From Hyalangium versicolor (GTDB lineage: Bacteria > Myxococcota > Myxococcia > Myxococcales > Myxococcaceae), in assembly GCF_020103695.1 (NCBI RefSeq), contig NZ_JAHXBF010000019.1, positions 62,001-126,000 of the forward strand: 64,000 bases of DNA, written 5' to 3'. Positions 26,128 through 34,760 of the stretch are shown piece after piece (the first letter of the stretch is position 1; the number at the start of each line of letters is the position of its first letter). A model generated the notes under the pieces. The model had not been told where the DNA came from, searched no databases, and saw nothing but the letters and a program-made list of their open reading frames with translations. The translations under genes and the position numbers were made by a program.

Positions 26128-26711
26128 GAGGCCTGCCGCGTGAAGCTGGCGAGCCAGCCGTGAGCGCCGCCGTCCTGCCGGTTGTGGCTTTCGCAGCGGA
26201 CCTCGCGGAGCGCGTCGAGGCGGAAACCCCGCGCGAAAGAGGCCTGGAGCGCGTCCTGAGACACGCGGCGCGGCCCAGGCCCCTGGGGCTCGCGGTCGCT
26301 GTAGCAGAGGACATGGAGACGCCCCCCGGGCACAAGCACCGCGGCCAGGCTCTCCACGTAGCGCTCGGGCGCTCCGATGACATGGTACAGGCCCGAGTCG
26401 ATGATGATGTCGTAGCGCGTCGCGGAGGCAGGCAGCTCGAAGACGTCACCGACGAACAGATCGATGACGAGGCCCCGCTCCCGCGCCTTCTTGCGCGCCA
26501 GCTCGATGGCGAGCGGGGAGAGATCCACACCGGTGACAGACACGCCACGGCGCGCCAGCTCCATCACGTGCTCGCCGGTGCCACAGCCCGCGTCGAGCAC
26601 CCGGCCCTGGAAGGGGGTGCTGTCAAAGAGCTCCTGGAACGCCCTCTGCGGACGGCCGAGCTCCCACGGAGGAACCGCGCGATACATCTCATCGAGCTTC
26701 TGTGCATCCAT
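26124..26711 (-). CDS. Class I SAM-dependent methyltransferase
   Basis: A 195-aa methyltransferase domain: motif I VLDAGCGTGEHV, acidic VTGVDLSPLAI, motif II region RYDIIIDSGLYHVI and post-motif LVPGGRLHVL. It is of the small thiopurine/Methyltransf_25-like type. The N-terminal DEMYRAVPPWELGRPQ, with a Trp/Leu-Gly-Arg-Pro-Gln motif, is characteristic of this subgroup. Part of the A-T-TE operon: 31 bp after the SDR gene and overlapping the pirin gene by 4 bp. A tailoring role on the operon product is likely, but the acceptor atom is not known. Confidence 0.88.
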   Translation of the reverse strand: MDAQKLDEMYRAVPPWELGRPQRAFQELFDSTPFQGRVLDAGCGTGEHVMELARRGVSVTGVDLSPLAIELARKKARERGLVIDLFVGDVFELPASATRYDIIIDSGLYHVIGAPERYVESLAAVLVPGGRLHVLCYSDREPQGPGPRRVSQDALQASFARGFRLDALREVRCESHNRQDGGAHGWLASFTRQAS

Positions 26712-26742
26712 GGTCAGTGCGCTCCTGGAGCCAGGACCGGGC

Positions 26743-27513
26743 CTAGTGAACGGCCTTCTTCATGCCTCCATCCACGGAGAAGTTGGCTCCGGTGATGTAG
26801 GAGGCGTGAGGAGAAGAGAGGAAGGCCGCGAGCGCCGCGAACTCCTCGGGCTTGCCAATCCGGCCCGTGGGGATCATCGCCACGGCCCGGGCGCGGGCCT
26901 CGCTGTGAGCCTTGTCATCGCTGCTCTTGCCCCCGTCGCCGAGCATCCCGGGCAGCAGCGTATTCACCGTGATTCCGGCAGCCGCCACCTCCGAGGACAG
27001 CGTCTTGAAGTAGGCCACCACCGCGGACCGCAGCGCCGACGACTGAACGAAGCCGGGCAGGGGCTGGATCGCCGCGAGCGAGGCGACGGTGAGGATCCGG
27101 CCAAACCCCGCCTCCTTCATTCCCGGCACCACCGCCTGGGTCATGGCCACGGCGCTCAGGAAGGCCATGGTGAACCCTTCGCGCCAGTCCTCCAGCGTCA
27201 AGGTGTGCGTGGGCCCGATCTTCGGCCCACCCGTGTTGTGGACGAGGATCTCCACCGGCCCGCCCAGCTTCTGCGCCACGCGGCTGATGAACTCCGGAGC
27301 AGCCTCGGGCGCGCGAAGATCGAACGGCTCCCAGACGACCTTGGCCTTCGTCTCCTCGTGAATCTGCTTCGCGGCCTGCTCCAGCTGCTCGCCGCCGCGT
27401 GAGCTGATGCAGAGGTCCACCCCTTCGGCGGCCAACGCCTTGGCGATGGCGAACCCCAGGCCCCGCGACGAGGCCAACACCAGCGCCCGCTTTCCCTTGA
27501 GCTGCAAATCCAT
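26743..27513 (-). CDS. Atypical short-chain dehydrogenase/reductase
   Basis: A 256-aa SDR-fold protein. The Rossmann motif is VLASSRGLGFAIA (canonical TGxxxGxG altered), with HNTGG replacing NNAG, the catalytic Ser region in RILTVAS, and VDGGM near the end. The YxxxK pair expected 13 residues after the Ser reads SxxxR (QSSALRSA), so both the proton-donor Tyr and the Lys are missing. A recognisable subfamily of SDRs shows this S/N-x-x-x-R pattern, so it may still bind NAD(P) but use other chemistry or act non-catalytically. It sits between the two methyltransferases in the biosynthetic operon, 30-31 bp gaps on each side. Confidence 0.85.
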   Translation of the reverse strand: MDLQLKGKRALVLASSRGLGFAIAKALAAEGVDLCISSRGGEQLEQAAKQIHEETKAKVVWEPFDLRAPEAAPEFISRVAQKLGGPVEILVHNTGGPKIGPTHTLTLEDWREGFTMAFLSAVAMTQAVVPGMKEAGFGRILTVASLAAIQPLPGFVQSSALRSAVVAYFKTLSSEVAAAGITVNTLLPGMLGDGGKSSDDKAHSEARARAVAMIPTGRIGKPEEFAALAAFLSSPHASYITGANFSVDGGMKKAVH

Positions 27514-27543
27514 ACTGCATGTCTCCTGACGTGGATTCCGCGG

Positions 27544-28569
27544 CTAGACGCGCACGGCGTCGACGATGCTGTACAGCTCCGGCATGGGGATGATGCGCTC
27601 GACGCGCCAGCCCGTCCGCGTGAGCAGCCCCACCATCTCCGCTTCGGTCCGCTCGCGGCCTCCCAGGAGCATGAGCACCTTGAGGTCCACGCTCGCCAGC
27701 GACGAGGGCGGCGGCTTGGTAGGAAGGATCATGTCCACCACGAGCAGCCGGCCCCCCGGGGGCGCGGCGCGATGGCAGTTGCGGAGGATCGTCTCGCACT
27801 GCTCATCACCCCAGTCGTGCAGAACCGACTTGATGGCGTAGAGATCGGCGCCCGCCGGCACATCCTTGAAGAAGTCCCCGCCGATCGGCTCGATGCGATC
27901 GGCGAGCCCTTCCTTTGCAATCACCGGGCGCGCGCGCTCGATGACGTTCGGCAGATCGAGGAGGATTCCGCGCGCGTTCGGGGCCGCGCGGACCATGGCA
28001 CGCAGCAGGGCGCCCTGGCTGCCACCCACGTCGACGATCTTCTTGAACGGGGTGACGTCATAGAGCCGGACCACGTCGGCGGAGACCATGGCGGAGACGT
28101 TGCCCATGGCTCGGGCGAACTGCGCACCCTCCTCGGCGTTCTTCGCGTAGTAGTCCCAGATCTCCATTCCGAGCGCCTTCTTCGTGATGGGCGCGCCCGT
28201 CATCACCGCCTCGTGGATGTGATTCCAGGGCAGCCACTGCGCCGGCGCGAGCTGCGCGATGACGAAATCCCGCAGCGAGCCAGAGATGTCGGTCCGCAGG
28301 CTCTCAGCCAACTTGTTCATCGAGAAGCGGCGCCCCTCGTGCTCGGTGAACACGCCCACGCTGGCGCAGGAGCGCAGCAGCCGGTAGAGCGCGTCGGGGT
28401 TGGCGCCCGTGGCCGCGGCCAGCTCGTCGCTGCTCTTCGGCCCCCCGGTGAGTTGATCCGCGATGCCGAGGCGCGCAGCCTCGCCCACGGCCTGCATGCC
28501 CCAACAGTTGAAGATCATATCCATCAACTGCCTGCGCTCAGCGGTAACAGCGGTATCGGACTGTGCCAT
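27544..28569 (-). CDS. O-methyltransferase (acetylserotonin/hydroxyneurosporene type)
   Basis: A 341-aa small-molecule O-methyltransferase of the plant-like dimeric class. The N-terminal winged-helix dimerisation domain spans about residues 15-100 (ADQLTGGPKSSDELAAATG). The SAM domain has IVDVGGSQGALL, GDFFKDVPAGADLYAIKSVL and the catalytic-base region HDWGDEQC. Relatives methylate phenolic or enolic hydroxyls of aromatic natural products, which fits an A-T-TE product. Second gene of the operon, 54 bp after the synthetase stop. A ribosome site is plausible but weak. Confidence 0.9.
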   Translation of the reverse strand: MAQSDTAVTAERRQLMDMIFNCWGMQAVGEAARLGIADQLTGGPKSSDELAAATGANPDALYRLLRSCASVGVFTEHEGRRFSMNKLAESLRTDISGSLRDFVIAQLAPAQWLPWNHIHEAVMTGAPITKKALGMEIWDYYAKNAEEGAQFARAMGNVSAMVSADVVRLYDVTPFKKIVDVGGSQGALLRAMVRAAPNARGILLDLPNVIERARPVIAKEGLADRIEPIGGDFFKDVPAGADLYAIKSVLHDWGDEQCETILRNCHRAAPPGGRLLVVDMILPTKPPPSSLASVDLKVLMLLGGRERTEAEMVGLLTRTGWRVERIIPMPELYSIVDAVRV

Positions 28570-28623
28570 CGTGTGAGTCTCGTTCTCGAAATGGTGGAGT
28601 CTTGATGCGGCAATGCAGGTGGC

Positions 28624-31470
28624 TCACGCCTTGCTGCGGGCCTCGGCGCGCTCGAGTTCCTTGCGCAGGATGGCCTGGAAGCTCGACACGTGCTTGGCCC
28701 CCATCAGCGTGTAGTGCTCACCAGGGACGTCAATATAACGATTGGGCTCCCGGGCGAAGCGATCCCACTGCTTGAGCTGCTTGTTCAGCCAGTCCTGCTT
28801 CGTGCCGGCCAACGGGATGGCGTAGAAGACGGAGAGCGACCGCACGCTGCCGCTCGGCTCGTACTCGCGCCCCATCTTCAGCAGGGACTGGGTGAGCTCC
28901 GCCCAGGCTCCGAACTTGTTCACGTCGAGATCGAGCTCCTCGAGCCGCTTCTTCGGGGAGATCTTCATGATGTAGTCCAGCTGCTCCTGCTTCGACAGCG
29001 GCTGCAGGAGGTTGGACAGCTCCTCGGTCTGCGACTTCTTGATCAGGTCCAGGAAGAACGCCAGGTTGAGCATTCCCTCGGTGTAGTTCAGCTCGTTCAT
29101 CCGGTACTTGATGTGGGGTGGCAGGTTGAAGATGCCGACGAAGTCCACACGCTCCCCCTGGGCCTCGAGCACCTTGGCGATCTCGAACGCCACGGCCCCG
29201 CCGTACGAATAACCCGCGAGGGCGTAGGGCCCCTTGGGCTGCTTCGCGCGGATGGCTCGCGCGTAGCAATCCACCATCTCCGGGAAGCTGGTGAAGTACG
29301 TCTCACCCTCGTTGAAGCCCCGGGCGCGCAGCGCGTAGAAGGGGCGCTCGTTGGTGAAGTACTTGGCCAGGTTCACGAACACCAGGACCTCGCCCACGCC
29401 CGGGTGGACGCAGAACAGGGGCGTCTTCGTGCCCCCGAGCTGCAAGGGCACGATGGGATCGTAGGTGCCAGCCTTCGGCCGCTCGCGCTGCTCCAGGCGG
29501 CTGGCCAGCTCGCGCACGGTCGGGTGCTGCATGAGCCAGAGGATGGGCAGCTGGGTGACTCCGAAGCGCTGCTCGACCCGGGCCTTGAGGCGGAGCACGT
29601 CCAGCGAGGTGCCGCCGATCTCGAAGAAGTTGGCGGTAGCGCTGAGGGTCTTCTCCTCGAGCCCGAACAGCCCCGCGTAGATCTGGCACAGCGCGGTCTC
29701 ATACTCGCCCTGCGGCGCGACGTAGCCGCCGAGCTGCCGGGACGTCATCTCGGCGATCCAGGTCTGATCCGGAGCGAACTCCCCACCCTCCAGCCGCTTG
29801 CGCAGCTGGGCGCGCGGAATCTTCCCCAGGCTCGTCTTGGGGAAGGCGGACTTGGGCAGCGGCAGGACGACGGCCGGGCGGAACCCCCACAGGAGGATGA
29901 CGCGGTTGCGGACGGAGATGAGCAGGCGGTGCAGCTCTGCCTCGTCCTCCTTGGGGACGCTGGTGGCGAAGAGCACGGCGAGCTGCTCCGTGTCCGCCCC
30001 CTTGGGCCGGATGGGGAACGCCGCCACGTAGGACTTCTCGACGCCCTCGATCTCCTCGAGCACCGCCTCCAGTTCGTGGCTGTAGTAGTTGACCCCGTTG
30101 ATGATGATGCTGTCCTTGCTGCGCCCCACCAGCGAGAGCCGGCCGTCCTTGAGGACGCCGCGATCACCGGTGCGGAACCAGCCGTCCGGGGTGAAGGCGT
30201 CACGGGTGGCGGTCGGGTTGTTGAAGTAGCCACGGAAGATCATGGGCCCGCGCACCTGGAGCTCGCCCGCCGTCCCGTCCGGCACGGGAGCCTCCAGCTC
30301 CGCGTCGACGATGCGCAGCTGCATCCCCTGCACGGGCAACCCCAGCGAGGCGAACTCCAGGCCACCGTCGCAGCCGGGGAACTCGCGCGAGTACACGCTG
30401 CCGGCGCAGGTCTCCGTCATGCCGAAGGCCGGCCACAGCGCGCCCCGGGAGAGTCCGAAGCGGGCCAGCTGATCCAGGAACGCCTCCGCCGTCTTGCACA
30501 CGTTGGACTCGCCACCGCTGACGATGTGCTTGAGCGAGGACAGATCCAACGACATCTGCTCGGGGGCCTGGGCCAGCTCCTTGTTGATGTGGCCGAGCAG
30601 GAAGTTCGGCGTGAAGGTCATCGTGACCCGGTACTGGGAGATGAGCTCCAGGAACCGCAGCGGCGCATCGAGGATGAACTGGGACTCGACGTGGAGCTGA
30701 ATCGCGCCCGCGACGAGCGGCAGCATGTGGCACTCCAGCAGACCCGCCACGTGGTCGAAAGAGATCCAGTTCAGGGTGACGTCCTCGGGCGTCAGCTTCT
30801 GGCACTCCATCTTGGCGGCCATGGACGCGAGCAGGTTGCCGTGCGTCAGCATCACCGCCTTCGAGTTGCCGGTGGAGCCGGAGGTAAGCACCAGCAACGC
30901 CAGGTCCTCCCGGCGGGCCTGATGGGTCGTCGAATCCGCCTGGGATTCGCGCAGGGTCTCGAGCGCCACGACGGACACGCCGTCCACCGGCGGCAGCTCG
31001 GGCTGAAGCTCCCGGGTGGTGACGAGGCAGGGCCCCTCGAGGAGCCGGGAGAGGTTGGACAGCTGGGCCACCTTCTGGGCCGCGTCACCGCGCGGCATCG
31101 TCAGGGGGCATGGGACGAAGCCTCCCAGGATGCAGGCCCAGAAGGCCGGGAGGAAGTCCTGGGGGCGCTGGAGCAGGAGCGCCACCTTGTGGCCCGGCTG
31201 CAGCCCGGCGCCACGCAGCCCTCCCAGAATGCAGCGGGCCTCCATCGCGAGCTCAGGGTACGAGCAGAGGGTGGAGTCGTCGATGGCCGCGCCCGAGAAG
31301 AACATGGCGCCCGCGCGAGGGGCATGGACGGCTTGACGAAGAAGGAGTTGCGCCAGGTTGCCGCAGTCATTCAGCCATGCGGTTCCCGAGGATTGCCCCT
31401 CGAGCATGGCATTGGCAGGGAACGCCGCATTGTTTCCAAGGCCTCGCGCTTCATTCGTCTTCGTCTGCAT
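28624..31470 (-). CDS. A-T-TE nonribosomal-peptide-synthetase-like enzyme (furanone/quinone synthetase type)
   Basis: A 948-aa three-domain enzyme without a condensation domain. The adenylation domain (about 40-570) shows LTSGSTGNSKA (about 195), FDHVAGLLECH (about 238), GMTETCAG, DGWFRTGDRG, and SLGKIPR with the A10 Lys (about 546). The carrier domain has FEIGGTSLDVL with the phosphopantetheine Ser (about 621). The type I thioesterase has GYSYGGAV (about 753) and His in GEHYTLMG. This architecture defines synthetases that dimerise aromatic alpha-keto acids to furanones or terphenylquinones (atromentin synthetase, RalA of ralfuranone, EchA). The NWISFDHV region resembles those more than amino-acid-activating A domains. 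It heads a five-gene operon with two methyltransferases, an SDR and a pirin. No aminotransferase is nearby, so keto acid supply must come from elsewhere. Confidence 0.9.
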   Translation of the reverse strand: MQTKTNEARGLGNNAAFPANAMLEGQSSGTAWLNDCGNLAQLLLRQAVHAPRAGAMFFSGAAIDDSTLCSYPELAMEARCILGGLRGAGLQPGHKVALLLQRPQDFLPAFWACILGGFVPCPLTMPRGDAAQKVAQLSNLSRLLEGPCLVTTRELQPELPPVDGVSVVALETLRESQADSTTHQARREDLALLVLTSGSTGNSKAVMLTHGNLLASMAAKMECQKLTPEDVTLNWISFDHVAGLLECHMLPLVAGAIQLHVESQFILDAPLRFLELISQYRVTMTFTPNFLLGHINKELAQAPEQMSLDLSSLKHIVSGGESNVCKTAEAFLDQLARFGLSRGALWPAFGMTETCAGSVYSREFPGCDGGLEFASLGLPVQGMQLRIVDAELEAPVPDGTAGELQVRGPMIFRGYFNNPTATRDAFTPDGWFRTGDRGVLKDGRLSLVGRSKDSIIINGVNYYSHELEAVLEEIEGVEKSYVAAFPIRPKGADTEQLAVLFATSVPKEDEAELHRLLISVRNRVILLWGFRPAVVLPLPKSAFPKTSLGKIPRAQLRKRLEGGEFAPDQTWIAEMTSRQLGGYVAPQGEYETALCQIYAGLFGLEEKTLSATANFFEIGGTSLDVLRLKARVEQRFGVTQLPILWLMQHPTVRELASRLEQRERPKAGTYDPIVPLQLGGTKTPLFCVHPGVGEVLVFVNLAKYFTNERPFYALRARGFNEGETYFTSFPEMVDCYARAIRAKQPKGPYALAGYSYGGAVAFEIAKVLEAQGERVDFVGIFNLPPHIKYRMNELNYTEGMLNLAFFLDLIKKSQTEELSNLLQPLSKQEQLDYIMKISPKKRLEELDLDVNKFGAWAELTQSLLKMGREYEPSGSVRSLSVFYAIPLAGTKQDWLNKQLKQWDRFAREPNRYIDVPGEHYTLMGAKHVSSFQAILRKELERAEARSKA

Positions 31471-31513
31471 AACTCCTCGCTGAGTACGAATTCCTTCGTG
31501 CTTCTTGGCTGCA

Positions 31514-31550
31514 GGACAGGACTTGAACCCTGCCCCTGAATCAGGGCAGG
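31514..31550 (-). promoter_or_regulatory. Leader with two mutually exclusive hairpins upstream of the synthetase
   Basis: Read on the minus strand, CCTGCCC (31550-31544), GGGCAGG (31535-31529) and CCTGTCC (31520-31514) occur in order. The middle element can pair perfectly with the first, or with one G-T wobble with the third. Such 1:2 versus 2:3 switching is typical of attenuators, but no terminator T-run or leader peptide is visible. Confidence 0.3.
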
Positions 31551-31608
31551 AATGGCAGCGCGGATAGTCTTTCTATCTGGATGTTCTCGTCAAGTGAGGA
31601 AATCGCGA

Positions 31609-31636
31609 CCTATAAGAATTACCCGAGAAGTAACAA
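31609..31636 (-). promoter_or_regulatory. Candidate sigma-70-like promoter of the A-T-TE operon
   Basis: On the minus strand, -35 TTGTTA and -10 TATAGG (each 4/6 to consensus) are 16 bp apart in a locally AT-rich stretch. Transcription would start near 31602 and give a leader of about 130 nt that contains the switching hairpins. Confidence 0.4.
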
Positions 31637-31741
31637 GACAGTCTACTGGGCGTGAAGAGACGCTCCTCCAGGCTTACATGTGTCGTTTGAGTATCGAGTT
31701 CCTGCGTCAGTCATGACTGCCTACATGCCAGGATGAGGCGC

Positions 31742-32323
31742 ATGACAGAGGACGCCGAGCGCAACCCGTGGACCACGCTCTCTTCCCAGGTTCAATACGA
31801 GAACCCGTGGATCCGCGTGACGGAGCACCAGGTGCTCAACCCCAAGGGTCGGCCCGGCATCTATGGGACGGTCCACTTCCGCAACCTGGCCATCGGAGTG
31901 CTTCCGATCGATGCGGAGGGCTACACGTGGCTGGTGGGGCAGTACCGCTACCCGCTGAACCGGTACAGCTGGGAGCTTCCGGAGGGCGGCGGCAAACTGG
32001 GCGACGATCCCCTGCTGGCGGCGAAGCGCGAGCTTCAAGAGGAGGCGGGGCTCGTGGCCGGCTCCTGGCAGGAGTTGCTGCGGATGCACCTGTCCAACAG
32101 CGTCACCGATGAGCTGAGCATCTGCTACCTCGCGTGGTCCCTGTCGAAGACGCAGGCCCAGCCGGAGGAGACGGAGGAGCTCCAGGTGCGGCGTCTCCCC
32201 TTCTCCGAAGCCTTCGCCATGGTGGAGCGGGGAGAGATCACCGATTCAATCAGCGTCGCCGCCATCCTCAAACTTCAGCTCATGAGGCTCAGCGGACAGG
32301 TGCCCGCTGGCCTGTTTCCCTGA
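31742..32323 (+). CDS. Nudix hydrolase, ADP-ribose pyrophosphatase-like
   Basis: A 193-aa Nudix protein. The Nudix box begins GGGKLGDD and ends RELQEEAGL; the first Glu of Gx5E is Asp here, the catalytic REx2EE is intact. Upstream strands NPWIRVTEHQV and AIGVLPIDAEG plus QYRYPLNRYSWELPEGG match the ADP-ribose/NDP-sugar pyrophosphatase group. It probably hydrolyses a nucleoside diphosphate sugar to NMP and sugar phosphate. An in-frame ATG lies three codons earlier; GATGAGG just before 31742 favours this one. Divergent from the biosynthetic operon; no sign that it belongs to it. Confidence 0.88.
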   Translation: MTEDAERNPWTTLSSQVQYENPWIRVTEHQVLNPKGRPGIYGTVHFRNLAIGVLPIDAEGYTWLVGQYRYPLNRYSWELPEGGGKLGDDPLLAAKRELQEEAGLVAGSWQELLRMHLSNSVTDELSICYLAWSLSKTQAQPEETEELQVRRLPFSEAFAMVERGEITDSISVAAILKLQLMRLSGQVPAGLFP

Positions 32324-32338
32324 GCTGGATTTCAGGGA
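32317..32338. terminator. Bidirectional hairpin built from two stop codons
   Basis: TCCCTGA-N8-TCAGGGA. The left arm contains the Nudix TGA and the right arm the complement of the SGNH hydrolase TGA, so both transcripts end in the same 7-bp stem-loop. Confidence 0.5.
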
Positions 32339-33630
32339 GCGACCTTGAACAAGCTGAGCTCCACGGCGTTCGCTATCGCCTCGGCGCCCTTGTCGCTCGG
32401 GTGCAGGTGATCTCCACTGTCATAGGCCGGCAGGAGGGCCAGTGGGTCGGCGGGATCCTGCAATGCCTTGTCGAAATCGATCACCGCATCGATACCGGGG
32501 TTGGAGCGAACCCAGGCGTTGTAGGCCTGACGCTTGGCCTCGAACTCCGGCAAGTAATAGGGCCGGCCGACCGCCTGCGCGTTCTTGAAAGGCAGCAACG
32601 TGCCCACAAGCACCTTGACGCCTCGGGCCTTGGCCTTGTCGATCATCGACTGCACGCCCGCGGTCATCTGCTCGACCGTCACCACCTGGTCGGGCACGAA
32701 GGCCGGGAAGCCGATGTCGTTGATTCCCAGCACGAAGACCACATGGCTCACGCCGCTCTGGCCCAGCACGTCGCGGTCGAAGCGGCCCACGCCCTTCGGG
32801 CCGATGGCATCCGTGAGGATCCGGCCGCCGGCGATGCCCGCATTCACCACGCTGACGGTGCCCACGCTCCCATCGGCCTGCAGGCGGCGAGACAGGATGT
32901 CGGGCCAGCGGTGATTCGTGTTCGGGGTGGTGCCCACCCCATCCGTGATGGAATCGCCGAGGGCGACCACCACGCGAGCCTGGGCGCTGCGCTGCACATC
33001 CAACCCCGAGACGAAGTAGTACGAGGCTCGCTCTTCAGGCTGGGCGAGGTTCTCGGCGGAGAGGGCGTTGCCAGAAACCACGTATTGGGTCTGCAGGGCG
33101 ATCGAGTGCACCGTCGCCACAGGGGTCTCCGAAGCCAGGAACACGCTCACCGCCAGGTTGTCCTCCGGCTTCACCTCGAGCGCCGCGGCATCGCTCCACA
33201 GCTCACTTCCAGGAGCGACCTCCGCGGACGTGCTCCCGCTGAACTTGAGCTCGGTGTCCGTGCCCGGCGCGATGCTGGCACCGCCCGCGGAGCGAGCGAT
33301 GTGCGCGCCATCGATCTTGAGCGAGCTCTTGCCGAACAGGTTGCTGAAGCGCACGCGCACCTGCTCTCCACCGATCGAGATGTGCAGGATCTGCCGGACC
33401 GTGTGGTTGTTGAACGAGAGGGGCGGCGGCGGTGCGGGAAACGGTTCGTTGTAGTCCTGCTGGGCAGCGGCCCAGCTCGCGTACCAGCCGGAGGACGGAG
33501 GCTGGTTCCGCAAGAGGCTGCACCCCGAGAGCAAGACCCCCGCAAGGGTTGCCGCGAGTGCGCTTCGCATGAGCCCGCGACGCGTGAGCGCATTCCAGGA
33601 AAGGCGTCGGAGGGGCAAGAGGTGCTTCAT
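32332..33630 (-). CDS. SGNH/GDSL-family hydrolase lipoprotein
   Basis: A 432-aa exported esterase/lipase-like enzyme. The N-terminus has a long basic region with TRRGLMR (Tat-like) and the lipobox LLSGC at about residue 38. A beta-rich domain (about 50-215) precedes the SGNH core: block I VVALGDSITDG (Ser), block II NAGIAGGRI, block III GINDIG (Asn) and block V DHLHPSDKG (Asp-His). Such two-domain proteins act as acetyl-esterases or carbohydrate esterases. AGGAG six bases before ATG 33630 fixes the start. Monocistronic and convergent with the Nudix gene. Confidence 0.9.
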   Translation of the reverse strand: MKHLLPLRRLSWNALTRRGLMRSALAATLAGVLLSGCSLLRNQPPSSGWYASWAAAQQDYNEPFPAPPPPLSFNNHTVRQILHISIGGEQVRVRFSNLFGKSSLKIDGAHIARSAGGASIAPGTDTELKFSGSTSAEVAPGSELWSDAAALEVKPEDNLAVSVFLASETPVATVHSIALQTQYVVSGNALSAENLAQPEERASYYFVSGLDVQRSAQARVVVALGDSITDGVGTTPNTNHRWPDILSRRLQADGSVGTVSVVNAGIAGGRILTDAIGPKGVGRFDRDVLGQSGVSHVVFVLGINDIGFPAFVPDQVVTVEQMTAGVQSMIDKAKARGVKVLVGTLLPFKNAQAVGRPYYLPEFEAKRQAYNAWVRSNPGIDAVIDFDKALQDPADPLALLPAYDSGDHLHPSDKGAEAIANAVELSLFKVAP

Positions 33631-33713
33631 CGTCAACTCCTGGGGAGAGGGTGAGAACGCGTGTCTAACCCTCCTCCCCAGGCGAAAGAAGAAATTGATG
33701 GCCCGAGCGAGGC

Positions 33714-34502
33714 TCAGAACCTCAGCCAGTGCTCACCCCAGGCGCCGGTCACGATGATGCTCGTGTCCGACTGCCGCGCGAGGCCCAGCGAGCCGTAGTT
33801 GGTGTAGCCGCAGTAGTGCGCGCCGGAGATGCACAGATCCGTCGAGCCCCACCGAGGCCCATCCCACTGGAAGATGGCCGTGCCCAGGTGCTCGTAACGG
33901 GACGTGCTGCGATAACCCGCGCCGTACCATGCGGCCGGCTCGTTGGTGTGACCATCCGCGTGCAGCAGGCAGCGGACGTGGTAGCTCCCGTCCATCGCGG
34001 GGACCCACATCTGCTCGAGGTTGCCGCCACAGTACCGCACGTCAAACGGCAGCCGCGTGAAGCCCAGCGCGACGTTGCTCGTCGAGCGATACCAGTCCTC
34101 GGTGTACGCCCCGCGGACCTGGACGATGGCCGGCCCGGAGCTGATGGGCGCCGTCGAGGTGAGCGTCAACGTGCCGTTGGCGAAGCCCGCCGTGTCCTCT
34201 CCATTGCCGTAAATGTCCGCGGACCACCCGCGGAAGTTCCTTCCCCCGTTGAAGATGTCGCCGATGGCATAGCCGAGGTGCCGATACTCGGTGGCGCCCC
34301 AGCGACCCTCTCCGTAGAAGGTGAAGGACCGATCATCCACCACCTTCACGCAGCGGACGCCGACGACAGAGGTGCCAGAGCGCACCTCGTACGTGAACGC
34401 GTAGGGACCGCAGGTGAAGCTCTGTGCGTGCGCCGCGCCGCCCCAGAACGTGCCAACCACGGTGAGGAGGGCCAGAGCGTGGGAGATGAGCCTGTGCATC
34501 AT
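33714..34502 (-). CDS. Secreted protein of unknown function, Trp/Tyr/Gly-rich
   Basis: A 262-aa exported protein, signal peptide about 1-26 ending AHAQ. The mature part is rich in Tyr, Trp and Gly, with paired Cys (FTCGPY, VRCVKV, RYCGGN, VRCLLH, LCISGAHYCGY). Two similar halves seem present, each with a segment like EYRHLGYAI/RYEHLGTAIF and a following WG or WGSTD, suggesting an internal repeat of a beta-rich domain. No family recognised. Two adjacent ATGs (34502, 34499) share the GAAAGGA ribosome site. Function unknown; extracellular location is likely. Confidence 0.65.
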   Translation of the reverse strand: MMHRLISHALALLTVVGTFWGGAAHAQSFTCGPYAFTYEVRSGTSVVGVRCVKVVDDRSFTFYGEGRWGATEYRHLGYAIGDIFNGGRNFRGWSADIYGNGEDTAGFANGTLTLTSTAPISSGPAIVQVRGAYTEDWYRSTSNVALGFTRLPFDVRYCGGNLEQMWVPAMDGSYHVRCLLHADGHTNEPAAWYGAGYRSTSRYEHLGTAIFQWDGPRWGSTDLCISGAHYCGYTNYGSLGLARQSDTSIIVTGAWGEHWLRF

Positions 34503-34760
34503 GCATTCCTTTCAGAGAGCCGGAGGACAGGCGCTGGTGCCTGAACCCGGATGCACGGCCCATCAGCAGGGTCCGTGCCAGGAAGCGGGACTTCCGTATC
34601 AGCTTGAATTCCTTGATGAAGCCGGAAGCACAGACACTCTGAGTGACGTCGATCGTCGAGGACTGTCGAAAGGTGACGAAGAGCGACGGAGGGTGACGAG
34701 GCTCTCGAATCCCAGTGCGTCAACGGAGGCGTTCGGCTTGAAGATCTGCATCATTACCTG

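Noticed and set aside
31505..31535. tRNA-like T-arm (GGTTCAAGTCC and CCA) on the minus strand before the A-T-TE gene
   Set aside because: No matching 5' acceptor or D-arm within 90 bases, and the T-loop would be 8 nt. The segment is better explained by the alternative hairpins.
28690..31539. A 949-codon open frame on the plus strand
   Set aside because: Complete antisense shadow of the A-T-TE synthetase.
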